Of a DNA stretch of 41,011 nucleotides, positions 8,586 through 16,615 are shown piece after piece. A model generated the notes under the pieces. It searched no databases. It was not told where the DNA came from and saw only the letters and a list, made by a program, of their open reading frames with translations. A program made the position numbers and the translations under genes. Source of the stretch: a virus. The stretch is taken from positions 1-41,011 of the IMG/VR virus record IMGVR_UViG_3300001748_000007; one strand, 5' to 3'. Position 1 is the first letter of the stretch. The number at the start of each line of letters is the position of its first letter.

Positions 8586-9647
8586 TTAAACTTCAAAGTG
8601 CAATGCTTCAGTATACAATGATTTCATGAGTGAGTCAAGTTTTTTCTTTGGCACATTGTCTGGCATTCCATCAATGTACTTAGACAGAATCGTCATGGTA
8701 TCCTCTGCCTCGTTCACCAAATCATCATCGTCTTCTAAGTCCAGATTGAGATGATCCTCTACGACTTGGACGCTGATGGGTTCGACTTTGAGGAGTTTGT
8801 CCATGAACTTATCGAACCAATACGGATTGCCACTGGAGTGCTTGACGACTTTGACATATGTGCCTTCGTAAGCGGAGAAGTCCTGATCAAGCAACTCGTC
8901 CATCGTTTTCCCTTCGTCATTATAGAACACCTTGTTAAACATCGAGTACGGGTTTCGTATGAACTCCAGTTCCCTAGTCTCTGTGTCGTAAATATGAAAA
9001 CCTTTCGGGTCTTGGTAGTCGCTCCATGTGAGTTCATAAGGACACCCCAAATAATCAATGTTGCCAGTGGTTGACTTGTGATGAAAGTGACCAGACATCA
9101 CACGATCAAATCGCTTGAAGTCCGAAATCTTCATACCGTGATCATTCATGTTGCCTCGATCCATGAGACACCCTGCGATCTCAAAGTGACCGAACACAAC
9201 TTGTGCTTCAGTGGTCTTCAGAAAATCCATTGTGTCAGCATAGTTACTGTTGTTGATCCATGGCACAATCGCGTGTGCCACATCATCAAAAAGAACCTCT
9301 TTGACCTCTGAGTAATACTTGACACCAGTGCTGTCAAACAACTCTTGCATTGCGTTGATCTCGTTGGTGTTCTTGTATGGCACATCGTGGTTGCCTACGA
9401 TGACATGCAGATCAATGTTACGGTACAGACACGGTTCGATGAACCCTTCTTTAAGTCGTCTTAGAGTGACATAAGAAATGTACTTCCTCCGATCAACAAT
9501 ATCACCCAAATGAAGTACAGTGCTGATTCCTCGCTCATCCAAAGTAGGGAAGAAAAGATTACTATAAAACTTATCAAAATAGTCAAGGAAACTAAGATTA
9601 TCATTCCTGACTCCCCAATGCGTATCAGTTACTAATGCTATCTTCAC
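8586..9647 (-). CDS. gp47: Recombination endonuclease subunit gp47 (Mre11/SbcD-like)
   Basis: This is the metallophosphoesterase nuclease subunit that pairs with gp46. The metal-binding motifs appear in the expected order: DTH (8-10), GDIVDRR (48-54), GNHD (85-88), GH (153-154) and GHFHH (186-190). The length, 353 residues, matches the T4 protein (339). The start is GTG at 9647; it gives the canonical opening MKIALVTDTHWG and overlaps the end of gene 55 by 23 bases. The C-terminal third (about 250-353) would be the gp46-contacting cap region and has an acidic patch (DLEDDDD). Confidence 0.95.
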   Translation of the reverse strand: MKIALVTDTHWGVRNDNLSFLDYFDKFYSNLFFPTLDERGISTVLHLGDIVDRRKYISYVTLRRLKEGFIEPCLYRNIDLHVIVGNHDVPYKNTNEINAMQELFDSTGVKYYSEVKEVLFDDVAHAIVPWINNSNYADTMDFLKTTEAQVVFGHFEIAGCLMDRGNMNDHGMKISDFKRFDRVMSGHFHHKSTTGNIDYLGCPYELTWSDYQDPKGFHIYDTETRELEFIRNPYSMFNKVFYNDEGKTMDELLDQDFSAYEGTYVKVVKHSSGNPYWFDKFMDKLLKVEPISVQVVEDHLNLDLEDDDDLVNEAEDTMTILSKYIDGMPDNVPKKKLDSLMKSLYTEALHFEV

Positions 9648-10191
9648 TCTTTACTCGCTTCTTCTTGCGTCTTTTGTGTTCTTCAAAATTTTGAATAAAG
9701 TCGGACATATATTCTTCTGTCCACTCTCCATATTTTACACCATCATTGTAGTCTTGTCCATAGTCATGTGATTGTCGATCACTGACTTCACCAAAAATGT
9801 TTGCGTTTTCGGTTGCCTTGTATTTGGTGTAGAGGTGCTTCTTTTCTTTTTGAATTCTTCGTAAAAACGCATAGTAGATAATCTGAGTAAAGTATGCAAA
9901 AGGGTTGCTCGATTTCTCTGGATTAAAGTTGTCGATGTATTGCAAACTGTTCTCGATACCGTCTGAGATCATCTCTTCACGGAACGAGTAGTTCACAAAG
10001 TTTGGTTTGTAAGATAGGTGTGTCGCAATCTTCATAATACACTCTGCGATGTACATCGGCACAATCGGACGAGGTTCATCGTTGTCCTTTGCCTTCTGTA
10101 CTGATTCGCGAAACTCCACCATTGCTTCTAGGAACTTTTTATTGTCCACATAGTAGGGTTTTTTTCTTTTCTCTGCTCTAGTCTCTGCCAT
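9625..10191 (-). CDS. gp55: Late-transcription sigma factor gp55
   Basis: This 188-residue protein is the divergent sigma factor that directs host RNA polymerase to T4-type late promoters. T4 gp55 is 185 residues. The core NPFAYFTQIIYYAFLRRI (96-113) is the region-2-like segment, typical of phage gp55 proteins, that contacts polymerase and melts the promoter. The preceding helices (about 45-92) are also conserved in style. A basic tail (KRRKKKRVK) follows near the end. Its location in the early block, downstream of uvsY-uvsW, fits synthesis before the late genes. The TATAAATA elements found throughout the structural module are its expected targets. No gp33-like co-activator is seen in this window. 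Confidence 0.93.
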   Translation of the reverse strand: MAETRAEKRKKPYYVDNKKFLEAMVEFRESVQKAKDNDEPRPIVPMYIAECIMKIATHLSYKPNFVNYSFREEMISDGIENSLQYIDNFNPEKSSNPFAYFTQIIYYAFLRRIQKEKKHLYTKYKATENANIFGEVSDRQSHDYGQDYNDGVKYGEWTEEYMSDFIQNFEEHKRRKKKRVKSEDSISN

Positions 10192-10192
10192 A

Positions 10193-10570
10193 TTAATGTA
10201 CCGTATTTGCTGATAATTCTACAGGTTGCCCAAACTTTTCCATCCAAGAATCGTCTACCTCTACATCTGATTCTTCTTCTGGTTCGTCAATTGAAGCATT
10301 CCCTTTGAGTACGCCAAGCGATCTCACATAATAGGCATTGATTTCCTCGTCCACTTCTGCCACTGCGACCACATGATTTGTATTCAGATTAACCATATTA
10401 ATACTCTTCGTCAGAGGAACCCATGTCATTGCGACCATCATTGGTCTTCCATTTTGACTTTCTCCAATCTCAAGTAAAAGAGGTTCGAGAATACTTGTCG
10501 TGCTTTCATCTTGATGCACGATCTCTGCGATGATTGTCTCACCATTCGTGAGTTTTATGATTGAGTTCAT
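10193..10570 (-). CDS. Hypothetical protein, possibly Sm-like N-terminal fold
   Basis: This 125-residue protein sits between uvsW and gene 55, overlapping uvsW by ATGA and ending 1 base before gene 55. The first 30 residues (starting MNSIIKLTNGETIIAEIV) have the alternating pattern of an Sm/LSm-type beta barrel: a strand, a turn with NGE, then another strand. This is suggestive only. The C-terminal 40 residues are acidic (EPEEESDVEVDD) and probably disordered. I know of no defined function. The conserved position suggests a role in early regulation or in recombination and replication. Confidence 0.72.
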   Translation of the reverse strand: MNSIIKLTNGETIIAEIVHQDESTTSILEPLLLEIGESQNGRPMMVAMTWVPLTKSINMVNLNTNHVVAVAEVDEEINAYYVRSLGVLKGNASIDEPEEESDVEVDDSWMEKFGQPVELSANTVH

Positions 10571-12024
10571 TCCCCTACCTTTATGTTGTAGATTTTGTAA
10601 TCAAATTCTTCTTCGTTGTAAATCTTCACTCGTTCAGCAAAGTGCTTAATCGTATGATTAGTGTAAGATTTATATGACAAATCGTCAGAAATATCATATA
10701 ATGTCGCAAATTCTTTACTATCACTTTTTCTTAGTGCGCGACCTATTGACTGAAGATTGCGAATACGAGACTTAGAGGGGGAAGCAAATATGACATTATG
10801 GAGGTTACGAATGTTGATTCCTGTGGAGAAAGTGCCATAAGATGCCACAATAATGGCATTGTCTGATTGCTCAACTCTATGTCTAATCTCTTCCCGTGTA
10901 TTTGCATCGATACCCCCATGCACGAAATAAACTTCTTTATCCGACTCATTTATACTATTGTACAATATTTGACCGTGTTTGTCAACCATTTGATACAGAA
11001 CTAAAGTATTGCCCTCGCGTGTGAGCGCGAGGTTCTTGATGAACTTATTGCGGTACTCGTTGGCAATCAGAAACTGAATCTCGTCTTGATAGTTAGACTG
11101 CTTCATCTGCTTACAAGTTCCCTCTGGATACTTGAGCACCAATGCCTTGATACGAAAGTCTGACAGCGTACCAGACTCGATCAGTTCTTTTGTCTGGATC
11201 ACTTTCATCACTGGACCGAACAGACCTTCTAATACTAACTTATTTGTCTGTGTCCCGTCAAGTGTTCCTGTGAGTCCAAACCGCCACTTACACGCATCCA
11301 ACTTTGTCATGATCTTGGTGAGCGAGGTTGCCTTGAACTGGTGTGCCTCATCCCCAATGACTACATCGAACTGGTCAAACCATTTCTTGGGTTGCTTATA
11401 GATGGACTGCCATGTGCTGATAAAAATCTGTGCCTCATCGTTGTTTTTCTCTTGACCTTCCATAATAAGATGTGTATAATAGAACTGTTGGTTCTCAGAA
11501 TACTCTATAAAGTCTGTATTCATCTGATGTACCAAAGACGTAGTAGGTACGATAAGGAGTGCCCTTTGGCACTCCCCTTGCGTAAGCAAGTATTTTAAAA
11601 TACAATAGATGATGAACGACTTGCCAGAGGCAGTCGGTGAAAGGATCAAAGCACGATGAACACGCAAAGCATGAGCAATTGCTCTGAGTTGGTAATCTCT
11701 GGGGGAGTATTTACCTTTGAGGAATTCTTCCAACTCATTCAAAGGGATGTCGTTAACATGATTGAGTCCCCCATGTACGACACATTCATAGTCCCTATCT
11801 TGGCAAAACTTTTCAACACGACGAACGAGACCCTTGTAGAGTGTCTGACTCGCAGTATTGAACAATCGTATCTTACCGTCCCACATGCGATTTTTATATG
11901 AGGGCATGAACTTCGCACCGGGTACTTCAAAGGTAAAGTAGTCTGAAAGTTCTTGTGCCAACCCTCGATCACATTCAATCTTCACATTTACTTCATCCTT
12001 GGGTAGGATGTCGATTCTATCCAT
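10567..12024 (-). CDS. uvsW: DNA/RNA helicase UvsW
   Basis: This is a superfamily 2 helicase that remodels branched DNA and removes R-loop origins late in T4 infection. Walker A SPTASGKS is at residues 129-136, DEAH at 225-228, the motif III-like GLTGTLDG near 252 and motif VI SIGRALRKS near 430. The first 100 residues are the N-terminal DNA-binding module of UvsW. At 485 residues it is close to the T4 protein (503). Its start overlaps the end of uvsY by 8 bases, so the two recombination genes are coupled. Confidence 0.95.
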   Translation of the reverse strand: MDRIDILPKDEVNVKIECDRGLAQELSDYFTFEVPGAKFMPSYKNRMWDGKIRLFNTASQTLYKGLVRRVEKFCQDRDYECVVHGGLNHVNDIPLNELEEFLKGKYSPRDYQLRAIAHALRVHRALILSPTASGKSFIIYCILKYLLTQGECQRALLIVPTTSLVHQMNTDFIEYSENQQFYYTHLIMEGQEKNNDEAQIFISTWQSIYKQPKKWFDQFDVVIGDEAHQFKATSLTKIMTKLDACKWRFGLTGTLDGTQTNKLVLEGLFGPVMKVIQTKELIESGTLSDFRIKALVLKYPEGTCKQMKQSNYQDEIQFLIANEYRNKFIKNLALTREGNTLVLYQMVDKHGQILYNSINESDKEVYFVHGGIDANTREEIRHRVEQSDNAIIVASYGTFSTGINIRNLHNVIFASPSKSRIRNLQSIGRALRKSDSKEFATLYDISDDLSYKSYTNHTIKHFAERVKIYNEEEFDYKIYNIKVGE

Positions 12025-12448
12025 TCGTAAATCTTAACCAATCAATTGCATTTTTAATCTGAAACCCTCGGTTGTTGATACTCTTGAGAATTGACTCAAG
12101 GTAGTTGACTTTCTCTTGCTGTAGTGCTAACTTGAGATTCAGATCAATAAAAGTATCATCCGATTCAATATATGTATCTACTTCGTTCTTGAGGATTTTC
12201 TTATAGAACTGATCGCGACCCAAATCCTCTAACTCATCTTGGTCTAACTCACCAAGGTAGTATTCGGTCAGAGTTCTCTTCAGTTTAGAACGCTGTGCAA
12301 ACATGCGCTTGAGTTGTGCGTTTTCACCCATAAAGATTTTGAGATATTTATTGTGAATCACAGGTATCTTGGTAGATTCCTCTCCAAGTTCTGTCTCATC
12401 CATTTTGCAATCTTTGTCCCATTCGGACACGATGTCTTCAATCTTCAT
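12017..12448 (-). CDS. uvsY: Recombination mediator UvsY
   Basis: This 143-residue protein loads the UvsX recombinase onto gp32-covered single-stranded DNA. T4 UvsY is 137 residues. Recognition rests on the N-terminal IVSEWDKDCKMDE pattern, the helical Lys/Arg-rich middle (KLKRTLTEYY), the C-terminal ending AIDWLRFTNG, and the position next to uvsW. It is the first gene after a near-consensus sigma70 promoter, so it probably leads the whole early/middle operon down to 4099. UvsX itself is not in the window. Confidence 0.93.
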   Translation of the reverse strand: MKIEDIVSEWDKDCKMDETELGEESTKIPVIHNKYLKIFMGENAQLKRMFAQRSKLKRTLTEYYLGELDQDELEDLGRDQFYKKILKNEVDTYIESDDTFIDLNLKLALQQEKVNYLESILKSINNRGFQIKNAIDWLRFTNG

Positions 12449-12475
12449 AATAAATCCATAAGTAAAATATTGTAT

Positions 12476-12504
12476 AGTATATCAGATTATACGATGGTTG
12501 TCAA
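12476..12504 (-). promoter_or_regulatory. Sigma70-type (early/middle) promoter before uvsY
   Basis: On the minus strand TTGACA (12499-12504) and TATACT (12476-12481) are separated by exactly 17 bases, which is nearly the bacterial consensus. The -35 box lies inside the last codons of the preceding gp3-like gene, and the -10 box is in the 38-base gap. Predicted initiation is near 12469, about 20 bases before the uvsY start. This marks the late/early transcription boundary of the window. Confidence 0.72.
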
Positions 12505-13017
12505 TTCGTACTTACGATAAGCAAAGTTGACATCTGCTTGAAGATATTCAATATCAGTGTTATCGATGTTAAATGACAACGATGTCAAAGACACTGGGTA
12601 CATGTCGATGAACTGAACCTCAATGTTTGGTTGGAAGTTGGATGTGGTAATGATCAGAGAACCATCTGAGTACACATCGCCTTGCGGTAGAAGTCCATTG
12701 CCAGAACGCAATGCGGAAGACTGTGAGAAGTTATCTGGATAACCAAGACCGATCAACCAATCGTAAATCTCGCGGAAGTTCTTCATGTCCTCATCGACAC
12801 GGAAGCGTAGGTTCAATGCACCGAATACCAGTTTATCACCGGGTACTGGTAGTTTGATAAAGGTATTCTCGACAGTATCTACTTGTCCCAATGTGATGTC
12901 TGGGAGTTCAGCAGACGTACAGAAATAGTTAACATGGGGAAGACGCTTGATCGCGAACTTAAACCCAATCGGTGACAGAAAACTTTTATTGTCTGGTTGT
13001 GAACCTTGAAGTGCCAT
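12487..13017 (-). CDS. gp3: Tail completion / tube-like protein gp3
   Basis: This 176-residue protein has the tail-tube-family look: a PIGFKFAIKRLPHVNYFCTS opening strand region, then ELPDITLG and a C-terminal beta pattern ending FAYRKYELTTIV. T4 gp3, which caps the tail tube and stabilises the sheath end, is also 176 residues. Marine T4-like phages place gene 3 between gene 23 and uvsY, exactly as here. A second tube-fold protein (183 residues) at 19232 sits next to the sheath gene and is the better gp19. A second copy of gp19, or gp54, cannot be fully excluded. The gene has its own late promoter and is insulated from gene 23 by a terminator. Confidence 0.72.
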   Translation of the reverse strand: MALQGSQPDNKSFLSPIGFKFAIKRLPHVNYFCTSAELPDITLGQVDTVENTFIKLPVPGDKLVFGALNLRFRVDEDMKNFREIYDWLIGLGYPDNFSQSSALRSGNGLLPQGDVYSDGSLIITTSNFQPNIEVQFIDMYPVSLTSLSFNIDNTDIEYLQADVNFAYRKYELTTIV

Positions 13018-13040
13018 GGTGTACCCTCATTTTGATACTA

Positions 13041-13048
13041 CTATTTAG
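13041..13048 (-). promoter_or_regulatory. Late promoter variant CTAAATAG before gp3
   Basis: CTAAATAG on the minus strand lies between the gene 23 terminator and the gp3 start at 13017. It resembles the T4 late box TATAAATA. The same 8-mer recurs upstream of gene 20 and of the oxygenase operon, always between genes. Confidence 0.55.
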
Positions 13049-13052
13049 GCAT

Positions 13053-13078
13053 AAAAAAAGAGGGACTTGCGTCCCTCT
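13053..13078 (-). terminator. Intrinsic terminator after major capsid gene 23
   Basis: On the minus strand an 8-bp GC-rich stem (AGAGGGAC / GTCCCTCT) with a GCAA tetraloop is followed directly by a run of T residues. This is a textbook rho-independent terminator. A second small hairpin (CTGATT-CTA-AATCAG, 13087-13101) lies between it and the gene 23 stop. Confidence 0.92.
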
Positions 13079-13111
13079 CCAAAATGCTGATTTAGAATCA
13101 GTCTTTTTATC

Positions 13112-14479
13112 TTACATCAAGTTAGTTACCTTGACGATGCGGTAGTAGATGTTACCATCTCCGCTACCCAAACGAGCAGCAACACCGTTGCCATCGTTAG
13201 TTGCGAAAGGATTAGCGACCATGCCGTAGCGAGTCTTGAATCCGATCTTAGGTTGGAAAGTATTCTCTCCAACTGCACGAACCATCTGGAGTGGTACGTA
13301 TGGGCAGTAGAACAATCCAGCATCAAAGGCATTGGAACCTTTGTAACCGATTGTGTAGTAGTTGTTAGTTGCATCTGAGAAGTATGGATCGATGTATACA
13401 CGGATACGACCATTCAGAACACCTGCGAATGTGTTGCCAGTGTCGTCAACTTGCAAGTTGTTAGACAGTGCAGGAGTGTAATCCAAAACACCTGCCATCT
13501 GAAGTGCAGAAGCAACATCAGAAGAAGTGATCAGGACGTTACCCTTACCGCGACGAGTTGCTTTCGCAATTTCGTTAGCGTCACGCTCGATCTGGAACAT
13601 CAGACCCTTGAACTTCTCAACTGACCAACGACCGTTTGAATCTGTATCCAAGTCGAAAGTACCAGAAGTTGTAGTGTTCTTAGTAGCACCTGCAACTGCT
13701 GAGTAGTTGATAGTACGGACAACTTCACGATTGATTTCTGCCAAGATTTCAGCAGACAAAATGTTGCTGAGTTCTTGCTCTGCATCCAAACCATGGATTG
13801 CCTTGAGGTCTTGAGCGAGTTCCATTGTGTACTCTGCCTTCAAAGCACGAGTTACCGCAGTTACCGCAACCTTCTCGATTGAGAATGCCATTTCAGCAAA
13901 CTGAGGACCACCTGCTGAACCTAACTGTTCTGCTTGTGAAGTAGAAAAACCAGTGTGAACGTTGTATGAACCACCAGAACCGATTTCACCAGTACCACGA
14001 TCATTAGGATCAGTACCGATTTGGTTGTTAGACAGTGTAGCGTTTGCAGCAAACGTGTTACCAGAGAATGATGCATCTGCTTCGTTGAAGAGTGCTTCAG
14101 TTCCAGTCTGGTTAGTGTAGCGTGAACGCATTGCAAAGATCAGTCCAGTAGGACCAGTCATTGGTTGTACACCACAGATATCGTATGCAATGAGGTTAGG
14201 CATTGAACGACGAACCAGTGAGATTAATACTGGATCGAAAGTATCGATAGAACCATCAGACGCAGTAGAAGAAGAACTTCCCATTGCGTTAGTTGGTGCT
14301 TCACCTAACAGTGATACGCCATGTGCGCCACCTTGTTGGTATGCTTGCTCACGAGCAGATACCATTTGGTTTTCCAGAAGTTGAGCAGTCACACTACGCT
14401 TGTGTAAGTCCTTGATCGGTTCAAGGTCCGCATGCTCAAGGACTGGTTGCCACTTTTGAATAAGAGCATCAGTTGCCAT
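13112..14479 (-). CDS. gp23: Major capsid protein gp23
   Basis: This 455-residue protein is the T4-type major head subunit. The signature LISLVRRSMPNLIAYDICGVQPM (about residues 87-109) is characteristic of gp23. The N-terminal 60 residues would be the delta peptide removed during maturation: LLGEA at 58-61 fits the gp21 protease rule (Leu/Ile-x-Glu, then a small residue), giving a cut after Glu60 (T4 cuts after 65). The protein is shorter than T4 gp23 (521), as usual in marine relatives. A strong ribosome binding site (AAGGAGAA), its own late promoter and a terminator fit very high expression. No gene 24 vertex protein follows. Confidence 0.97.
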   Translation of the reverse strand: MATDALIQKWQPVLEHADLEPIKDLHKRSVTAQLLENQMVSAREQAYQQGGAHGVSLLGEAPTNAMGSSSSTASDGSIDTFDPVLISLVRRSMPNLIAYDICGVQPMTGPTGLIFAMRSRYTNQTGTEALFNEADASFSGNTFAANATLSNNQIGTDPNDRGTGEIGSGGSYNVHTGFSTSQAEQLGSAGGPQFAEMAFSIEKVAVTAVTRALKAEYTMELAQDLKAIHGLDAEQELSNILSAEILAEINREVVRTINYSAVAGATKNTTTSGTFDLDTDSNGRWSVEKFKGLMFQIERDANEIAKATRRGKGNVLITSSDVASALQMAGVLDYTPALSNNLQVDDTGNTFAGVLNGRIRVYIDPYFSDATNNYYTIGYKGSNAFDAGLFYCPYVPLQMVRAVGENTFQPKIGFKTRYGMVANPFATNDGNGVAARLGSGDGNIYYRIVKVTNLM

Positions 14480-14514
14480 TGTTATTTCTCCTTAGAGGTT
14501 TTTTTACCTAATTG

Positions 14515-14522
14515 TATTTATA
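14515..14522 (-). promoter_or_regulatory. Late promoter before gene 23
   Basis: A perfect TATAAATA on the minus strand in the 48-base gap between genes 22 and 23, about 36 bases before the gene 23 ATG at 14479. It matches the T4 gp55-dependent late consensus. Confidence 0.85.
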
Positions 14523-14527
14523 AATTG

Positions 14528-15628
14528 TTACTTTTTGATCGAACGAGAGATAGCATCCATGTATGCCTTCATCTCTGGAGCGACTGTAGGTTCGTTTTCT
14601 TCTTCCAGTTCAACTGGTTCTGAATCGAATGAAGTGTCCTCAGAGAGTTCTTCTTCTTGTGGGAAGTAGTTCTCTTTGATTGTCTCCAACTTCTTCGCAT
14701 AGTCTTCAGCAGATTCAAACTCAACGCCTTCAGCGAGAGACTTCATCTTGACTACTTGTGATTCAGTCAGACCTTCAGTTACATCGCGCAGAACAACTGA
14801 TTTCTTTGCTTCAGCAAGTTCCTTACGAGTAGCGATGTTCTTTTCAACTTCTTCGTTTACAGATTCTTCCAATTCAGCAACCTTTGCTGCGAGTTCGTCA
14901 ACTAGGTCAACTTTCTCTTCTGGGATGTCGATATATGATTCAGTGAACAAGTTACGCAGACCAACCATGAAGTTCTCAGTGATTTCTGCTTTGATACCTT
15001 GCTCAACAGCGAGTTCATTTTCTTGCATCCAAGACTCGACTACGTACTCCATGTAGTCGTCTAAACGTGCAGTCATTGACTCGACGATCTCTTCTTTCTC
15101 TGCTTCCAGTTCTGCTTCCAGATCAACGGTGACTGTTTCCAGAATCTCGTTAACCTTTGACACAACTGCTGCTTCAAAGATAGTAGTTGCTTTAGAAGTG
15201 AAGTCTTCGCTCAGTTCAGAACCTGCGAACATTGCTTCTACATCTTCTGCGACATTTACGTCTTCAGCAGAGATTTGCTTGATTTCTTTGATTGAAGTAG
15301 CAGTATTTGATTCTTCTTCTGCTTCAACAGACTCGCCATACATAGCATTCATCATTTTGCCGTAGTTTGCTTTCAGCGCAGAAGCATTCATTTGCTTCAT
15401 AGCATCTGCCATAGCAGTGATCATTGCTACTTTAGTCTTTGGCACTTCAGATGGTGAACGCTTTGGTGCTGCTTTCTTTTCAGCATCAGCATCTTTACCT
15501 TCCGCACCCGGTGCGTCTACTTCCTTGGTTGATGGATCAGGTACTTCTGATGGATCACCGAAAGATGCTTTCACTTCTTCCAGTTGTCCTTCTTCTTGAT
15601 CCAACATTTCCAGTTCTTTATCGGACAT
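14528..15628 (-). CDS. gp22: Prohead core scaffolding protein gp22
   Basis: This 366-residue, Glu- and Ala-rich, helical protein lies between the prohead protease and the capsid gene, the fixed place of gene 22. It would form the internal scaffold and be degraded by gp21 at maturation. Residues 1-75 are acidic and low-complexity. Residues 130-290 form long charged helices with little sequence constraint, and the C-terminus ends in PEMKAYMDAISRSIKK, typical of marine gp22 proteins. It is longer than T4 gp22 (269), the usual marine form. It has an AAAGGAGAT ribosome binding site and two late boxes upstream. Confidence 0.92.
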   Translation of the reverse strand: MSDKELEMLDQEEGQLEEVKASFGDPSEVPDPSTKEVDAPGAEGKDADAEKKAAPKRSPSEVPKTKVAMITAMADAMKQMNASALKANYGKMMNAMYGESVEAEEESNTATSIKEIKQISAEDVNVAEDVEAMFAGSELSEDFTSKATTIFEAAVVSKVNEILETVTVDLEAELEAEKEEIVESMTARLDDYMEYVVESWMQENELAVEQGIKAEITENFMVGLRNLFTESYIDIPEEKVDLVDELAAKVAELEESVNEEVEKNIATRKELAEAKKSVVLRDVTEGLTESQVVKMKSLAEGVEFESAEDYAKKLETIKENYFPQEEELSEDTSFDSEPVELEEENEPTVAPEMKAYMDAISRSIKK

Positions 15629-15657
15629 GTTGTTATCTCCTTTACGGTTTAGTCATT

Positions 15658-15676
15658 TATTTATAGAGTATTTATA
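15658..15676 (-). promoter_or_regulatory. Tandem late promoters before gene 22
   Basis: Two perfect TATAAATA boxes on the minus strand, at 15669-15676 and 15658-15665, are 11 bases apart in the gap between genes 21 and 22. The nearer one is about 30 bases from the ATG at 15628. Confidence 0.8.
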
Positions 15677-15680
15677 AATC

Positions 15681-16334
15681 TTAGAGTTTCGATAGAAAAT
15701 CGCTAAAAACTCGCAACTTTGCTTCTTCTAATTCTTTGGTTGAAGCAGTCTTAATTTCTTTCTCGTAAGAAGCAATTGATGCTTCTTTGATAAGACCGTT
15801 GTCCCATACCCATTCTTTACCTTCCATGATGCCGTTGACAAATGCATCTGGTGCGGATGGGTCAGCAACAATGTCACCTGCTGTGGCAAGATAGAAATCT
15901 TTTTGAACTTCGTTTACACCTTGGCGATTCTGCTTGAGAGAACCCATGCCACGAGAAGACACTGCTAACTGTCCTCCATCGTCCATGATACCCTTGACAA
16001 TCGCACCCATCGGTGTTTCTGCTAAAATCTTTGCACGACCTCTGAAGTTAGAACCGTCACGCTTTAGATCAGTAATCAAATGAGATACACGCTCAAGGTT
16101 GATGGTTGGTCCGCTAGGGTGTCCCAACTCGCCATATGCACGATTCTTTTCGACATACTCTTTGTTGTAACGCTGTACTTCTTTATCCAAGACTTCCGCA
16201 GGATACATACGACCATTACGGTTATTGATGTCTCCTTGCATAAAGATGCCTTCGATGAAGTAGTTCTTCTTACCATCTTCTTTTGCTTCAGAGATGTACT
16301 GAATGTCTTCGTTGAGTTCTGTGATCAGTTTCAT
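15681..16334 (-). CDS. gp21: Prohead core protease gp21
   Basis: This 217-residue serine-type protease matures the prohead by cutting scaffold and shell proteins. T4 gp21 is 212 residues. Typical segments are QGDINNRNGRMYP (33-45), GELGHPSGPTINLERVSHL (68-86, candidate catalytic His72) and LAVSSRGMGSL (123-133, candidate catalytic Ser126/127). An internal site YISEA (13-17) fits the enzyme's own cleavage rule and could mark self-processing after Glu16. The start overlaps the preceding gene by ATGA and has a GAGGT ribosome binding site. Confidence 0.96.
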   Translation of the reverse strand: MKLITELNEDIQYISEAKEDGKKNYFIEGIFMQGDINNRNGRMYPAEVLDKEVQRYNKEYVEKNRAYGELGHPSGPTINLERVSHLITDLKRDGSNFRGRAKILAETPMGAIVKGIMDDGGQLAVSSRGMGSLKQNRQGVNEVQKDFYLATAGDIVADPSAPDAFVNGIMEGKEWVWDNGLIKEASIASYEKEIKTASTKELEEAKLRVFSDFLSKL

Positions 16335-16615
16335 GAACTTACCTCTGCCACCTTTGTGCCGAACACCCCTGCTGCGGCAGTGATCTCGTCCTTTGGTCTT
16401 TTGCGAACTGTTACCACTTCATTCGCATTCAAGCGAATAGAAACTTGTCCACCCGGATAGTTACCATGCAGTCCAGTATCTGTTGGATCAGCAGTGTTTG
16501 CGATTGTGATTGTTCTTGCTGAACTGTCGTTTGTAATACGAACAGCAGTCGCATCAAAGACATTGTTTCCTGATGCAGTGAAAGCAACAGTATTTGCTAA
16601 TACTTTAATTGCCAT
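16331..16615 (-). CDS. Hypothetical head-region protein
   Basis: This 94-residue protein lies between the 280-residue unknown and gene 21. A GTG codon 3 bases upstream is also open, but I choose the ATG at 16615: it gives an 8-base spacing to GGAGGT, shares a base with the upstream stop (TGATG), and yields the MAIKV opening seen in other virion proteins here. The sequence is a run of short beta-strand-like stretches (VRITNDSSARTITIANT, then QVSIRLNANEVVTVRKRP), resembling small decoration or beta-sandwich proteins. I do not recognise a family. The context suggests a minor capsid or decoration component. Confidence 0.78.
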   Translation of the reverse strand: MAIKVLANTVAFTASGNNVFDATAVRITNDSSARTITIANTADPTDTGLHGNYPGGQVSIRLNANEVVTVRKRPKDEITAAAGVFGTKVAEVSS

